A stretch of 64,000 bases of DNA from CAVVIH01 sp963748295 (lineage in GTDB: Bacteria > Acidobacteriota > Vicinamibacteria > Vicinamibacterales > 2-12-FULL-66-21). Made by a program: the position numbers and the translations under genes. The notes beneath the pieces were generated by a model that saw only the letters and a program-made list of their open reading frames with translations, did no database searches and had not been told where the DNA came from. The stretch covers positions 372,001 through 436,000 of the forward strand of contig CAVVIH010000008.1 of assembly GCA_963748295.1 (NCBI GenBank), read 5' to 3'. Shown here in pieces: positions 22,985 through 31,197 of the stretch (the first letter of the stretch is position 1; every line of letters starts with the position of its first letter).

Positions 22985-25584
22985 GCACGACGGTTGGATC
23001 GACCCGGCTGGCGCGCCGCGCCGGGATCCAGCACGCGGCCAGCGCCACGACCAGCGTGACGAGCGCAGCTGCCGCTAGAGTCGCCGGATCGGACGCCGCC
23101 GCGCCCGGCACGAACCCGCGAATCCAACGCGCCGCGAGCACTGCGCCCGGGAGCCCGGCACACAGACCGATCGCGGCCACCTTCAAGCCGTCGGTCAGAA
23201 TCAGCCGCTCGATGTCCGAGGGGGTTCCGCCGACGGCCAGACGGACGCCGACCTCGCGCCGCCGCTGCCCCACGGCGAACGCATACACACCGTAGACCCC
23301 GACCGCGGTCAGCGTAAGTGCCAGCAGTGCGAGCGCGCTGCCCAGCGCCGCGCCGAACCCCGGCGCGGCAAACGACCGGCGCCTCAACTCCTCCATCGTC
23401 GCCACGTCGGTGATCGGCTGGTTCGGGTCGATCGAGATCACTGCGCTGGACAGCGTGGCCTCGGAGACGCTTAGCCCCTCGTGCGTGCGGACGACCAGAT
23501 ACATCGTGCTTCGTGCGTACTGCGGGTGCGGCCGATACACCGTGGCGCGCGCAGGCTGATCGATGCCCCGGTGCCTGACCGATCCGGCGACGCCGACGAT
23601 CTCGATCGCGACATCCGGCTGGCGGATCCAGCGGATTCGCTGGCCGATCGGATCGCGTCCCGGCCAGAGCTGCCGCGCGGCGATCTCATCCACGATCGCC
23701 ACCGGCCGTCCATGATCCGTGTCTGCCGCGGTGAAGAGCCGGCCCCGCTGCAGCGGAATGCGCATCGTGTCGAAGTAGGACGGCGTGATGCCGCGGAGAT
23801 CGACGTCGACGCGGGCGTCGCTAGCGGTCGCTCGGTCCGCGACGAACGCGCTGCCGAGCATTGCCCCGCTCAACGGCAGCTGGGTGACCGCCGCAACCGA
23901 TTCGACGCCTGGTTCGCTTCGCAGGCGATCCTGCATTCGATCGACGAACTGGGTGACGCTCGCAGCGGTGCCGTACTTCGGTGGGAGTGACACGCGCGCG
24001 GTCACGACGTTCGAGGCATTGAACCCCGGGGCTATATCGAACAATGCTGCGAGGTGTCCGGCGAAGAGCAGCGCGAGTACCAGGACCGCGGACGTCAGCG
24101 CCACCTCGGCTGCGGCAAGCCAGCGGCTCACGCGTGCGGCGGCTCGCGACCGGCCCGCCGATCGCAGCGCCTCGCCGGCACGGGCGCCGGCGCCGTCCGA
24201 CAGCTCCAACGCCGGTGCAAGCGCAAACACGATGGCGGTCAGCACCACGACGCCGGCGGCACACACGCCCACGCGCCAATCGATCGACAGCTCCGAGAAC
24301 CGCGGCAGCGCGCTCAACGCAGGAACCCGAGCGAGCGCGGGCGTGACGACGGCCAGCGTCAGGCCGGCAATGCCTCCGATGCCGGCAAGCACAAAGCCTT
24401 CGGCAAGAAGTTGACGCATCAGGCGTCCACGGCTTGCCCCCAATGCGCCGCGAACCGCCATCTCTCGTCGCCGGCCGTCAGCTCTCGCGAGCAGCAGCGC
24501 TGCGACGTTGACCGAGGCGATCAACAGCACCAGCGACGACCGTTCCAAGCAGCACCAGCAGCGCCGGCCGCATGCCTCGCACGGCGTCCTCCTGCATGCG
24601 GACGAGGTCGAAACCCCACTGACGGCCGCCGTAACTGCTCGCGAAGTCCCGCGCCACGGTGGATCCGATCGTGGCGATCTCGTCGCGCGCGGCATCGAAC
24701 GTCACGTCGTCCTTCAAGCGGGCCACCGCGTGAAGGTAGCGAACGTCACGAGCCCGAGACAGCAGATGCGGCCGGAGCGCGACCCAGACATCAGCCTGCT
24801 GCGGAAACACGGAGCTCGGCGGAATCAGGCCGAACGATCGCGGCAGGACGCCGACGACCGTGTAGGCGTGGCCGTCGAGCGTGATGGCGCGGCCGAGGAC
24901 ATCGGCCGACGCGCCAAAACGCCGGGCCCACAGGCCGTGGCTGAGGACGACCACACGTGCGGCGCCGTCAACATCATCGCCGGCAGCGAGCAGGCGGCCG
25001 AGATGCGGCTCGACGCCGATCAACGGGAAGAAAGACGCCGAAGCCGCAGCCGCATCGAGCTCCTCCGGCGTGCCGCTCCCGGTCAGCGCCAGCCGGAGAT
25101 CGGTGAGCCCGGCGATTGCCTCCAGGTTTCGCGAGCGCTCGGCGACGTCATCGATCTCCGGAACCGAGAGCCACGTGCGCGATCCTTCGGGATTTGTCGC
25201 CCAGATCAAGGCGAGGCGCGACGGGTTGTCGAACGGCAGCGGCCGGATGAGGACCGCGTTGACGACCGTGAAGACGGCGAGTGTTGCGCCGATGCCGAGG
25301 GCGATCGTCGCGATCGCCGAGAGCGCGAAGATGGGCGCGCGGCAAAGATAGCGCGCCGTATACCGCAGGTCCTGAGCCAGAGCCTCCGCGTGCTGACGCG
25401 GCGCGGCCTTGAGGACGTCCGCGAGCGCCGCGGCCCAGAACGCCAGCGCCGCGCGCGTCCCCGGCTTCCGCTCGTTGTTCGCACTGCCGAGGACCTGGCG
25501 CATCTCCTCGCCGTGTGCCTCGCGCACATCGACTGGAAACAGCCTGACGAGCCAGTCCGTCAGCCGGTTGGTTCGCCTCTTCAT
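22968..25584 (-). CDS. ADOP-type MacB/FtsX double permease with one +1 frameshift
   Basis: About 871 residues once one extra base is removed. The N-terminal part (25584 to about 24534) has the PadR-linked head, WLVRLFPVDVREAHGEEMRQ, and first helix FALSAIATIALGIGATLAVFTVV. The C-terminal part (about 24533 to 22968) resumes at LVLLIASVNVAALLLARADG and ends RRASRVDPTVVLRAEP. The break lies at GTC-GTC-G-CTG-GTG. Both halves keep normal family features, which favours a consensus insertion over true inactivation. It is coupled to the PadR gene by ATGA. Confidence 0.88.
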
Positions 25585-25955
25585 GCGCGGGCCTTGCCGG
25601 CGCCTGGCACGAGACGAAGGTTCCTGGCGTGTGCCACGATCCCTTCGAGGCGCCGCACCTCTGCAACCGCGACGTCGCGGCCGAACGGCGCCAGCCGGTA
25701 ATACCGCCGCCGCTCGTCGTCGAGCGACGGATCCGGCCGCTCGACCGTTTCCACGATCAGGCCGTCCGCGAGCAGGCGCTTCATCAGGGCATAGAGCGTT
25801 CCCGCGCCCAGCGAAACCTCGCCTCCGGTCCGGCGGCCGACCTCCTTGATGATCGCGTAGCCGTGCTTTTCGCCGTCGGCAAGCGCCAGCAGAACGTGCA
25901 GCGTGGCGGGGGTCAGCGGCAGAAGGTCGTCCGGATTGCGCTTTCGGATCGGCAT
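25581..25955 (-). CDS. PadR family transcriptional regulator
   Basis: 124 residues with the full PadR winged helix (LTPATLHVLLALADGEKHGYAIIKEV, GTLYALMKRLLADG, DDERRRYYRLAPFGRDV). Paralogue of the regulator at 3932-4294 and placed identically: directly upstream of, and overlapping by 4 nt, an ADOP permease. A perfect palindrome lies 5 bp upstream of the start codon, so autorepression is likely. Confidence 0.94.
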   Translation of the reverse strand: MPIRKRNPDDLLPLTPATLHVLLALADGEKHGYAIIKEVGRRTGGEVSLGAGTLYALMKRLLADGLIVETVERPDPSLDDERRRYYRLAPFGRDVAVAEVRRLEGIVAHARNLRLVPGAGKARA

Positions 25956-25960
25956 GGCGT

Positions 25961-25985
25961 CACTATAGCGTACATCGCTATAGTG
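25961..25985. promoter_or_regulatory. Perfect PadR operator palindrome (10-5-10)
   Basis: CACTATAGCG (25961-25970), spacer TACAT, CGCTATAGTG (25976-25985): a perfect 10-bp inverted repeat. It lies between the PadR start (25955) and the divergent esterase start (26018), so it could control both. The same motif in degenerate form precedes the other PadR gene (4304-4328). Confidence 0.75.
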
Positions 25986-26017
25986 TCAAGCGGCGCGATA
26001 TAGCCAGGCGTCCGCTG

Positions 26018-26788
26018 ATGCTACGATTCGCGCAGATGATTGGCCAGGGCGTGAACATTTATCACATCGAGACTCCGACGAGCGGACGGCTGCTCGTACG
26101 CGCGCCGGACGCGGGCGCGCCGGCAGGGGTGCTGCTGGGCTTTCATGGCTATGCCGAAAGCGCCGACGCGCAGATGGACCGCCTGGCCGGCATCGGCGCG
26201 ACCGATCAATGGCTGCTCGTGTCCGTGCAGGCACTGAACCGGTTCTACAGAGGCCGCTCCGAGGAGACCGTCGCAAGCTGGATGACGAGCCAGGACCGCG
26301 AGGTCGCTATCGCGACGAACATCATCTACGTCGATCGCGTCATCGACTGGGTACGCAAGGAATACACGCTGGACATCGCAGATTCTGCCAGCGGGGACGC
26401 GATCCTCAAGGGGACGGTCCCCTTACTCCACGCGGGATTCTCGCAGGGGACCGCGATGGCGTTTCGAGCCGCGGTGCGCGGACGATGGCGGTCGGCGGGG
26501 ATCGTTGGCGCCGGCGGCGACGTGCCGCCGGAGCTGCTTGCGGATCCCGGCATCGCGTTCCCTCCGGTGCTGCTCGTCCGTGGGACGAAGGACGAATGGT
26601 ACACACAAGAGAAGCTCGATGCTGACGTCGAGGCGCTGAGAGCGCGCGGCGTAGCAGTGGATACGCTCGTCTTCGACGGCGGGCACGAATGGTCCGGCGA
26701 CGCCAGCAACGCCGCGGCCGGGTTTGTCTCCAAGCTTTCAGCTGTCAGCTCTCAGCTGTCAGCAAAGAACGCAAAAGCTGAGAGCTGA
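26018..26788 (+). CDS. Phospholipase/carboxylesterase-like alpha/beta hydrolase
   Basis: 256 residues; the start could also be the ATG at 36 (six codons later, position 26036). The oxyanion region is GVLLGFHGYAESA, the nucleophile elbow AGFSQGTAM (Ser142), the acid in RGTKDEWYT and the histidine in FDGGHEWSGD. Two parts look repeat-derived. Residues at about 121-136, just before the nucleophile strand, include a palindrome (26408-26424). The C-terminal tail KLSAVSSQLSAKNAKAES is encoded by a heptamer array. It is divergent from the PadR gene across the palindromic operator. Confidence 0.82.
   Translation: MLRFAQMIGQGVNIYHIETPTSGRLLVRAPDAGAPAGVLLGFHGYAESADAQMDRLAGIGATDQWLLVSVQALNRFYRGRSEETVASWMTSQDREVAIATNIIYVDRVIDWVRKEYTLDIADSASGDAILKGTVPLLHAGFSQGTAMAFRAAVRGRWRSAGIVGAGGDVPPELLADPGIAFPPVLLVRGTKDEWYTQEKLDADVEALRARGVAVDTLVFDGGHEWSGDASNAAAGFVSKLSAVSSQLSAKNAKAES
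26408..26424. repeat. Perfect short palindrome inside the esterase gene
   Basis: AAGGGGAC (26408-26415) and GTCCCCTT (26417-26424) pair perfectly around one base. The GGGGAC/GTCCCC palindrome is a recurrent interspersed motif in soil bacterial genomes (from memory). Here it encodes part of a segment next to the catalytic serine that is not typical of the family. Confidence 0.55.
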
Positions 26789-26806
26789 TAGCTGAGAGCT
26801 GATAGC
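26733..26806. repeat. Heptamer-period inverted array (AGCTGTC / AGCTGAG units)
   Basis: Left: AGCTTTC, AGCTGTC, AGCTCTC, AGCTGTC (26733-26760). Right: AGCTGAG, AGCTGAT, AGCTGAG, AGCTGAT (26776-26803). Four 7-mers face four complementary 7-mers across a 15-nt spacer. The esterase stop codon lies within the right arm, and oligoendopeptidase F begins 10 bp beyond. A hairpin in the transcript is expected. Confidence 0.8.
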
Positions 26807-26815
26807 CTATTGATC

Positions 26816-28690
26816 ATGTTTTTCGATCCGTCCGACGTTGCCACGCCCGAACCTCCGACCACACGCAGCCGCCGCCGCGAAGAGATTCCCGATCGATTCA
26901 AGTGGAACCTCACGGACATCTTCTCGGACTGGACCGCGTGGGAAGCGGCCTACAAGCAGCTCGAGGCGGGCATCGATCGCTACGCAGCGCTGAAGGGGAC
27001 GCTCGCATCGGGCCCCGACAAGATGCTGGAAGCGTTCAAGCTGTCGGAACAGCTGGGCCAGCTCGCCTATCGTGTCTGGTACTTCCCATCGCTGCGTTAC
27101 GACGAAGACCAACGGGACAACACGGTCAACGCGCGCCGGCAGCAGGTGCAGATTCTGTTCGCCCGCTGGAAGCAGGCAGAGTCCTGGTTCAACCCGGAAC
27201 TGCTGCAGATTCCGCTCGAGACGGTCCGCGGATGGATGGAGAAGTCCGAAGCGCTGCGCCTGTATCGGTTCGCGATCGAAGACCTCTACCGCCAGCAGGA
27301 GCACGTGCTCGACGAAGCCGGCGAGCGCCTGATGTCGCTGTCGAGCCGTCTCTCGGGCTCGCCGAACGAAAGCTACTGGGCGCTCTCGACCGCCGACGCA
27401 CGCTTCCCGAAGATTACGCTCTCGACGGGCGAAGAGGTCACCGTTTCGTACGGGCAGTATCGCGCGATCCTCGCCACACGCCGCGAGCAATCCGATCGCG
27501 CGGCGGCATTCCAGGCGCTCCACGGAACCTATCAGGACAATCTCAATACCTACGCGACGATCTACAACGGGGTCTGCCAGCGCGATCTGTTCCACGCCCG
27601 CTCCCGCGGCTACAAGACGACGCTCGAGGCGGCGCTGCATGGCGACAACATCCCGACATCGGTCGTCGAAAACCTGATCGAAACCACTCGCGCCGGAGCG
27701 GGCCCGCTGCGCCGGTATCATCAGCTGCGCCGCAAGGCCCTCGGCGTGCCGTCGTACCACGTCTACGACTTCTCGATCCCGCTGATTTCGTTCGACAAGA
27801 AGTACGAATACGAGAAGGTGCTGGACTGGATCACCGCGTCGGTGGAGCGGCTCGGCGCCGAGTATCAGAAGCGGCTGCGGGAAGGGTTCGGCGGCGGCTG
27901 GATCGACGTCTATGAAAACGAGGGGAAGCGCTCAGGCGCGTACTCGGCTCCCGTCTACGGCACGCACCCGTACATGCTGCTGAACTACACCGATACGCTC
28001 GACGACGTGTTCACGCTCGCGCACGAGATGGGTCACTCGATGCACACCATCCTGTCGCACGAGACGCAGCCGTTCGTCTACTCGAGCTACACGATCTTCG
28101 TCGCCGAAGTGCCCTCCACGCTGAGCGAGGCGCTGCTGCTCGACTACATGCTCGCCCACTCGACCGATCCAACCGAACGCATCGTCCTGCTGCAGCACGC
28201 GATCGACAACATCACCAGCACGTTCTACACGCAGGTGCTGTTTGCCGATTACGAGCTTCGCGCGCACAAGCTGGCCGAACAGGATCGGCCGATCACCTCC
28301 GAGATCCTGACGGAGATGTACCGCGAGCTGCTGACCGATTACTACGGCGACGCGCTCGATCTGAATCCGCTGACCGGCATCACCTGGGCGAGGATTCCGC
28401 ACTTCTTCAACTCGCCGTATTACGTCTACCAGTACGCCACGTGCTTTGCCTCGGCCGCGCGGATCGCGCAGGCGATCATGCACGGGAGCGACAAGGACCG
28501 GAGCGACGCGCGCGAGCGCTATCTGACGCTGCTGCGCTCCGGCGGCAGCGACTATCCGATGGAGCTGCTGCGCAAGGCGGGAATCGATCTGCGCGAGCCC
28601 GACACGGTTCGCGCCATCGTCGATCAGCTCGACGATCTCGTCGGCAGGCTCGAGCGCGAGCTTTCGTCGGCCGGCGTCATCCGCGCGTGA
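26816..28690 (+). CDS. pepF: M3B family oligoendopeptidase F
   Basis: 624-residue zinc metallopeptidase degrading short peptides in the cytoplasm. The active-site motif HEMGHSMH (about residue 402) sits in FTLAHEMGHSMHTILSHETQ, with the downstream ligand region VPSTLSEALLLDYML. N-terminal PepF helical domain EIPDRFKWNLTDIFSDWTAWE; C-terminal motif PHFFNSPYYVYQYATCFASA. Start set at ATG 26816; a TTG two codons upstream is possible. The 3' end overlaps the convergent MFS gene by 67 nt. Confidence 0.93.
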   Translation: MFFDPSDVATPEPPTTRSRRREEIPDRFKWNLTDIFSDWTAWEAAYKQLEAGIDRYAALKGTLASGPDKMLEAFKLSEQLGQLAYRVWYFPSLRYDEDQRDNTVNARRQQVQILFARWKQAESWFNPELLQIPLETVRGWMEKSEALRLYRFAIEDLYRQQEHVLDEAGERLMSLSSRLSGSPNESYWALSTADARFPKITLSTGEEVTVSYGQYRAILATRREQSDRAAAFQALHGTYQDNLNTYATIYNGVCQRDLFHARSRGYKTTLEAALHGDNIPTSVVENLIETTRAGAGPLRRYHQLRRKALGVPSYHVYDFSIPLISFDKKYEYEKVLDWITASVERLGAEYQKRLREGFGGGWIDVYENEGKRSGAYSAPVYGTHPYMLLNYTDTLDDVFTLAHEMGHSMHTILSHETQPFVYSSYTIFVAEVPSTLSEALLLDYMLAHSTDPTERIVLLQHAIDNITSTFYTQVLFADYELRAHKLAEQDRPITSEILTEMYRELLTDYYGDALDLNPLTGITWARIPHFFNSPYYVYQYATCFASAARIAQAIMHGSDKDRSDARERYLTLLRSGGSDYPMELLRKAGIDLREPDTVRAIVDQLDDLVGRLERELSSAGVIRA

Positions 28691-29820
28691 TAGCGGCTGG
28701 TGAGCACCGCAGCGCCGACGAGAAACGCCGCGGCTGAACCGAACGTCTTCCCCTCGCCAAAGACCTGCAGCACGCCGTTGCCCCAGACGGGACCGAGCGT
28801 GCGGCCCAGACTCTCGAGCGCACCGGCTGCGCCCTGCACGCGTCCCTGCTCGTGCGGCGCGGCGGCGTTGCTGATCAGCGTGCTCAGCGTCGCATTGCAC
28901 AAGCCGATGCCGAGCGCGCTCGGCACGAGCATCGCGACGAACAGCGGGACCGAGTGCGTCAGCGCGCCGCCGCTCCAGCCGGCGGCGGCGAGGAGAAGCC
29001 CTGCGCCGAGCGTCGGGCGCGCGCCAAACCGCCGGACCACCGGCCCGACCAGCACGCCCTGCACGAACACGCCGAGCACGCCGAACGCGCTCAGCAGATA
29101 GCCGGTATGCGAGGCGTCGAAGCCGAAGCGCCGCGCGCCGAACAACGCGAACGCGGTCTGATAGACGGCGAACGACATCCAGTAAATGAAATCGATGCCG
29201 AGCAGCAGCCGCAGCTGCGGACGTCCGCCCACCTCGCGAATCGCCTTCCACGGCGAACCCGCGCCGGCATGGGCGCGATGCACCGTCTCGGGCAGCCAGA
29301 TCCAGGCGAGCACCGTGGCGACGACCGTGATGATCGCCGCGGCCCAGATCGGCGCCGTGTAGCTGATGTGCGAGAACAGCGCGCCCAGCGCCGGACCGAC
29401 GATGAAGCCGAGACCGAAGGCGGCGCCGAGCATGCCGTACATGCGCGGGCGATCGTCCTCGGTCGTGACGTCCGCGATGTAGGCGCGCGCCGTCGTGATG
29501 TTGCCGCCCGACAGGCCGTCGACGATGCGCGCGGCGAACAGCATGACGAGGCTCTGCGCGACCGCGAGCATCGCGAAACTGAGGGCGGTGCCGACGAGGC
29601 TGAAGATCAGGACCGGCCGGCGGCCGTAGCGATCGGAGAGATCGCCGAGCACGGGCGCCGCGATCAGCTGGCTGAAGGAGAACGACGCGAACAGCAGGCC
29701 AATCGCCAGCGGTGATGCGCCGAACGTCTCGGCATAGAACGGCAGCAGCGGGATGATGATCCCGAAGCCGACCAGGTTCACGAAGATCGTCAGGAAGATG
29801 ACGAGAAGGGGACGGGTCAA
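28624..29820 (-). CDS. MFS transporter, TetA-like
   Basis: 398 residues, twelve predicted helices. N-terminal TetA-like sequence VIFLTIFVNLVGFGIIIPLL, the MFS loop motif LGDLSDRYGRRPVLIFSL, and AYIADVTTEDDRPRMYG followed by GFIVGPALGALFS as in TCR/Tet exporters. The start is TTG at 29820, whose last two bases are part of the TGA of the cyclophilin gene (TTGA), so translation is probably coupled. The last 22 codons, DESSRSSLPTRSSS-like, run antisense into pepF. Confidence 0.88.
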   Translation of the reverse strand: MTRPLLVIFLTIFVNLVGFGIIIPLLPFYAETFGASPLAIGLLFASFSFSQLIAAPVLGDLSDRYGRRPVLIFSLVGTALSFAMLAVAQSLVMLFAARIVDGLSGGNITTARAYIADVTTEDDRPRMYGMLGAAFGLGFIVGPALGALFSHISYTAPIWAAAIITVVATVLAWIWLPETVHRAHAGAGSPWKAIREVGGRPQLRLLLGIDFIYWMSFAVYQTAFALFGARRFGFDASHTGYLLSAFGVLGVFVQGVLVGPVVRRFGARPTLGAGLLLAAAGWSGGALTHSVPLFVAMLVPSALGIGLCNATLSTLISNAAAPHEQGRVQGAAGALESLGRTLGPVWGNGVLQVFGEGKTFGSAAAFLVGAAVLTSRYHARMTPADESSRSSLPTRSSS

Positions 29821-30416
29821 CGTGCCGGCTTCAGGGTAACGGCTTTGATCACGACAGGCTCGATCGGCACGCTCTCGAAGTCCGCTTTGCTGCCCGTCCG
29901 GACGGAGGAGATGCGATCGACGACATCCATGCCGGACAGGACGCGGCCGAACACCGCGTAGCCGTATTCGGACGGCGTGTAGCCGCGATGATCGAGCGCG
30001 GCGTTGCTGGACACGTTGATGTAGAACTGCGAGGTGGCGCTGCGCAGCTCGCGCCGGCGCGCCATCGCCAGCGTGCCGCGGGTGTTGCGAATCCCGTTGG
30101 TCGCCTCGTTGAGGATCGGGGCGCGCGTCGGCTTCTCGACCATCGCCTCGGTGTAGCCGCCGCCCTGGATCACGAATCCGGGCTCGACCCGGTGAAAGAT
30201 CGTGCCGCCATAGAACCCTTCTTTCGCGTACTGCAGGAAGTTCTCGACCGAGACCGGCGCACGATCCTTGAAGAGTTCGACGGTGATGTCGCCGAATGAC
30301 GTGGAGATCACGGCGACCGGGTTGCCGGGCGCCGGTTCGAGCGGGGCCGCCGCCTGCGGCGGCGTCTTCGGCGCCGTCTGCATGAGCGCCACCAGGAGGA
30401 CTGCCAGAAGCGTCAT
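29817..30416 (-). CDS. Cyclophilin-type peptidyl-prolyl isomerase, exported
   Basis: 199 residues from ATG 30416 (MTLLAVLLVALMQTAPK, a short signal peptide), chosen because everything upstream in frame is heptamer repeat. Cyclophilin core: VISTSFGDITVELFKDRAPVSV, TIFHRVEPGFVIQGGGYTE, GTLAMARRRELRSATSQFYI, YAVFGRVLSGMDVVDRIS. Probably assists folding in the periplasm. First gene of a pair with the MFS exporter. Confidence 0.9.
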   Translation of the reverse strand: MTLLAVLLVALMQTAPKTPPQAAAPLEPAPGNPVAVISTSFGDITVELFKDRAPVSVENFLQYAKEGFYGGTIFHRVEPGFVIQGGGYTEAMVEKPTRAPILNEATNGIRNTRGTLAMARRRELRSATSQFYINVSSNAALDHRGYTPSEYGYAVFGRVLSGMDVVDRISSVRTGSKADFESVPIEPVVIKAVTLKPAR

Positions 30417-30777
30417 CGGTCCATTGTACGCATTCGGCGTTGGGCGTTGGGCGTTAGGCGTTGCGAGTTGGCAGTTGGGAGTTCGAGGCCGCCGAAGGCG
30501 TCCGAATAGTGTCCCCTTGCGAACAGACTTCCCGAAGGCGGACACCCGTTCCTCGCGTCCGGCGGATGGGCCCTCCTGGCGCGGCGTCCATCCCCCGTTT
30601 TCGCATCGGGTCTCGCGCTTTCGAAAAAAGTGAACAGCGGTGGGGCGGATTCAATTACATGGATCGCAAGAACCTCGATTTTCAGGCCATACCTCTCGAA
30701 GATCTCTGCGTTACAATGACAGCAAGCCGCAAGACGTCAGCGAACGGCATTCGCGCTTGAGCGCGAGGAGATTCGCG
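30417..30777. other. Intergenic region of 361 bp between divergent genes
   Basis: Holds the heptamer array at 30435-30483 and otherwise no gene I can support. Promoters for the minus-strand cyclophilin and the plus-strand zinc-knuckle gene must lie here, but no convincing -35/-10 pair is visible. Confidence 0.5.
30435..30483. repeat. Heptamer array, seven units in perfect phase (GGGCGTT type)
   Basis: CGGCGTT, GGGCGTT, GGGCGTT, AGGCGTT, GCGAGTT, GGCAGTT, GGGAGTT without a single phase break. Every unit ends in GTT. It lies just upstream of the cyclophilin start codon, with no inverted partner nearby. Confidence 0.85.
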
Positions 30778-31122
30778 ATGGCGACAGGACTCGAGAACGA
30801 ACAGAAGGAACTCGCGGATTTCATCCGCAACGGTTCCAAACGCGGGCCGCAGTGTTTCGGCAGCTACTTCGACGAGAAGGGCGGCTCCTGCGCGCTCGGT
30901 GCGGTGTACGAAGGCGTGTATCACTTGCCGCGCCAGCACGGCAAGCTCATACCCGACCACCTCGAGAGGCTGTTCCGATGCCTCGACGAAGTGACGAAGC
31001 GATGCCCTCAGGGGTGCGGAAAGCGACTGCCGCTCGCCTCGATGATCGTCCACTTGAATGACGATCACCGTTTGACGCGCGAGCAGATCGCGGAATGGCT
31101 CACTCAAGAATCTAACGGTTAA
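30778..31122 (+). CDS. Small conserved-looking zinc-knuckle protein, unknown function
   Basis: 114 residues from ATG 30778, with GAGGAG about 8 nt upstream. Cytoplasmic, soluble. Cysteines and histidines are clustered: QCFGSYFDEKGGSCALGAVY, FRCLDEVTKRC, and CPQGCGKRLPLASMIVHLNDDH, the last being a CxxC...H...H arrangement like a zinc knuckle. The C-terminal LTREQIAEWLTQES could be a short helix-turn-helix. I do not recognise a named family. A strong stem-loop separates it from the DUF349 gene downstream. Confidence 0.75.
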   Translation: MATGLENEQKELADFIRNGSKRGPQCFGSYFDEKGGSCALGAVYEGVYHLPRQHGKLIPDHLERLFRCLDEVTKRCPQGCGKRLPLASMIVHLNDDHRLTREQIAEWLTQESNG

Positions 31123-31124
31123 CG

Positions 31125-31184
31125 AATCGGACGCCCGCAGTCGATCGCTCCTCTGCCTGGAGCGATCGATGCTGTCGTCCGATT
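31125..31184 (+). terminator. Nested stem-loop, terminator-like, between two co-directional genes
   Basis: Inner stem TCGATCGCTCC (31141-31151) pairs perfectly with GGAGCGATCGA (31159-31169) across a 7-nt loop. Outer stem AATCGGACG (31125-31133) pairs perfectly with CGTCCGATT (31176-31184). No T-tract follows, so it may be a regulatory or mRNA-processing structure rather than an intrinsic terminator. Confidence 0.5.
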
Positions 31185-31197
31185 AGCAAGGCTCCCC

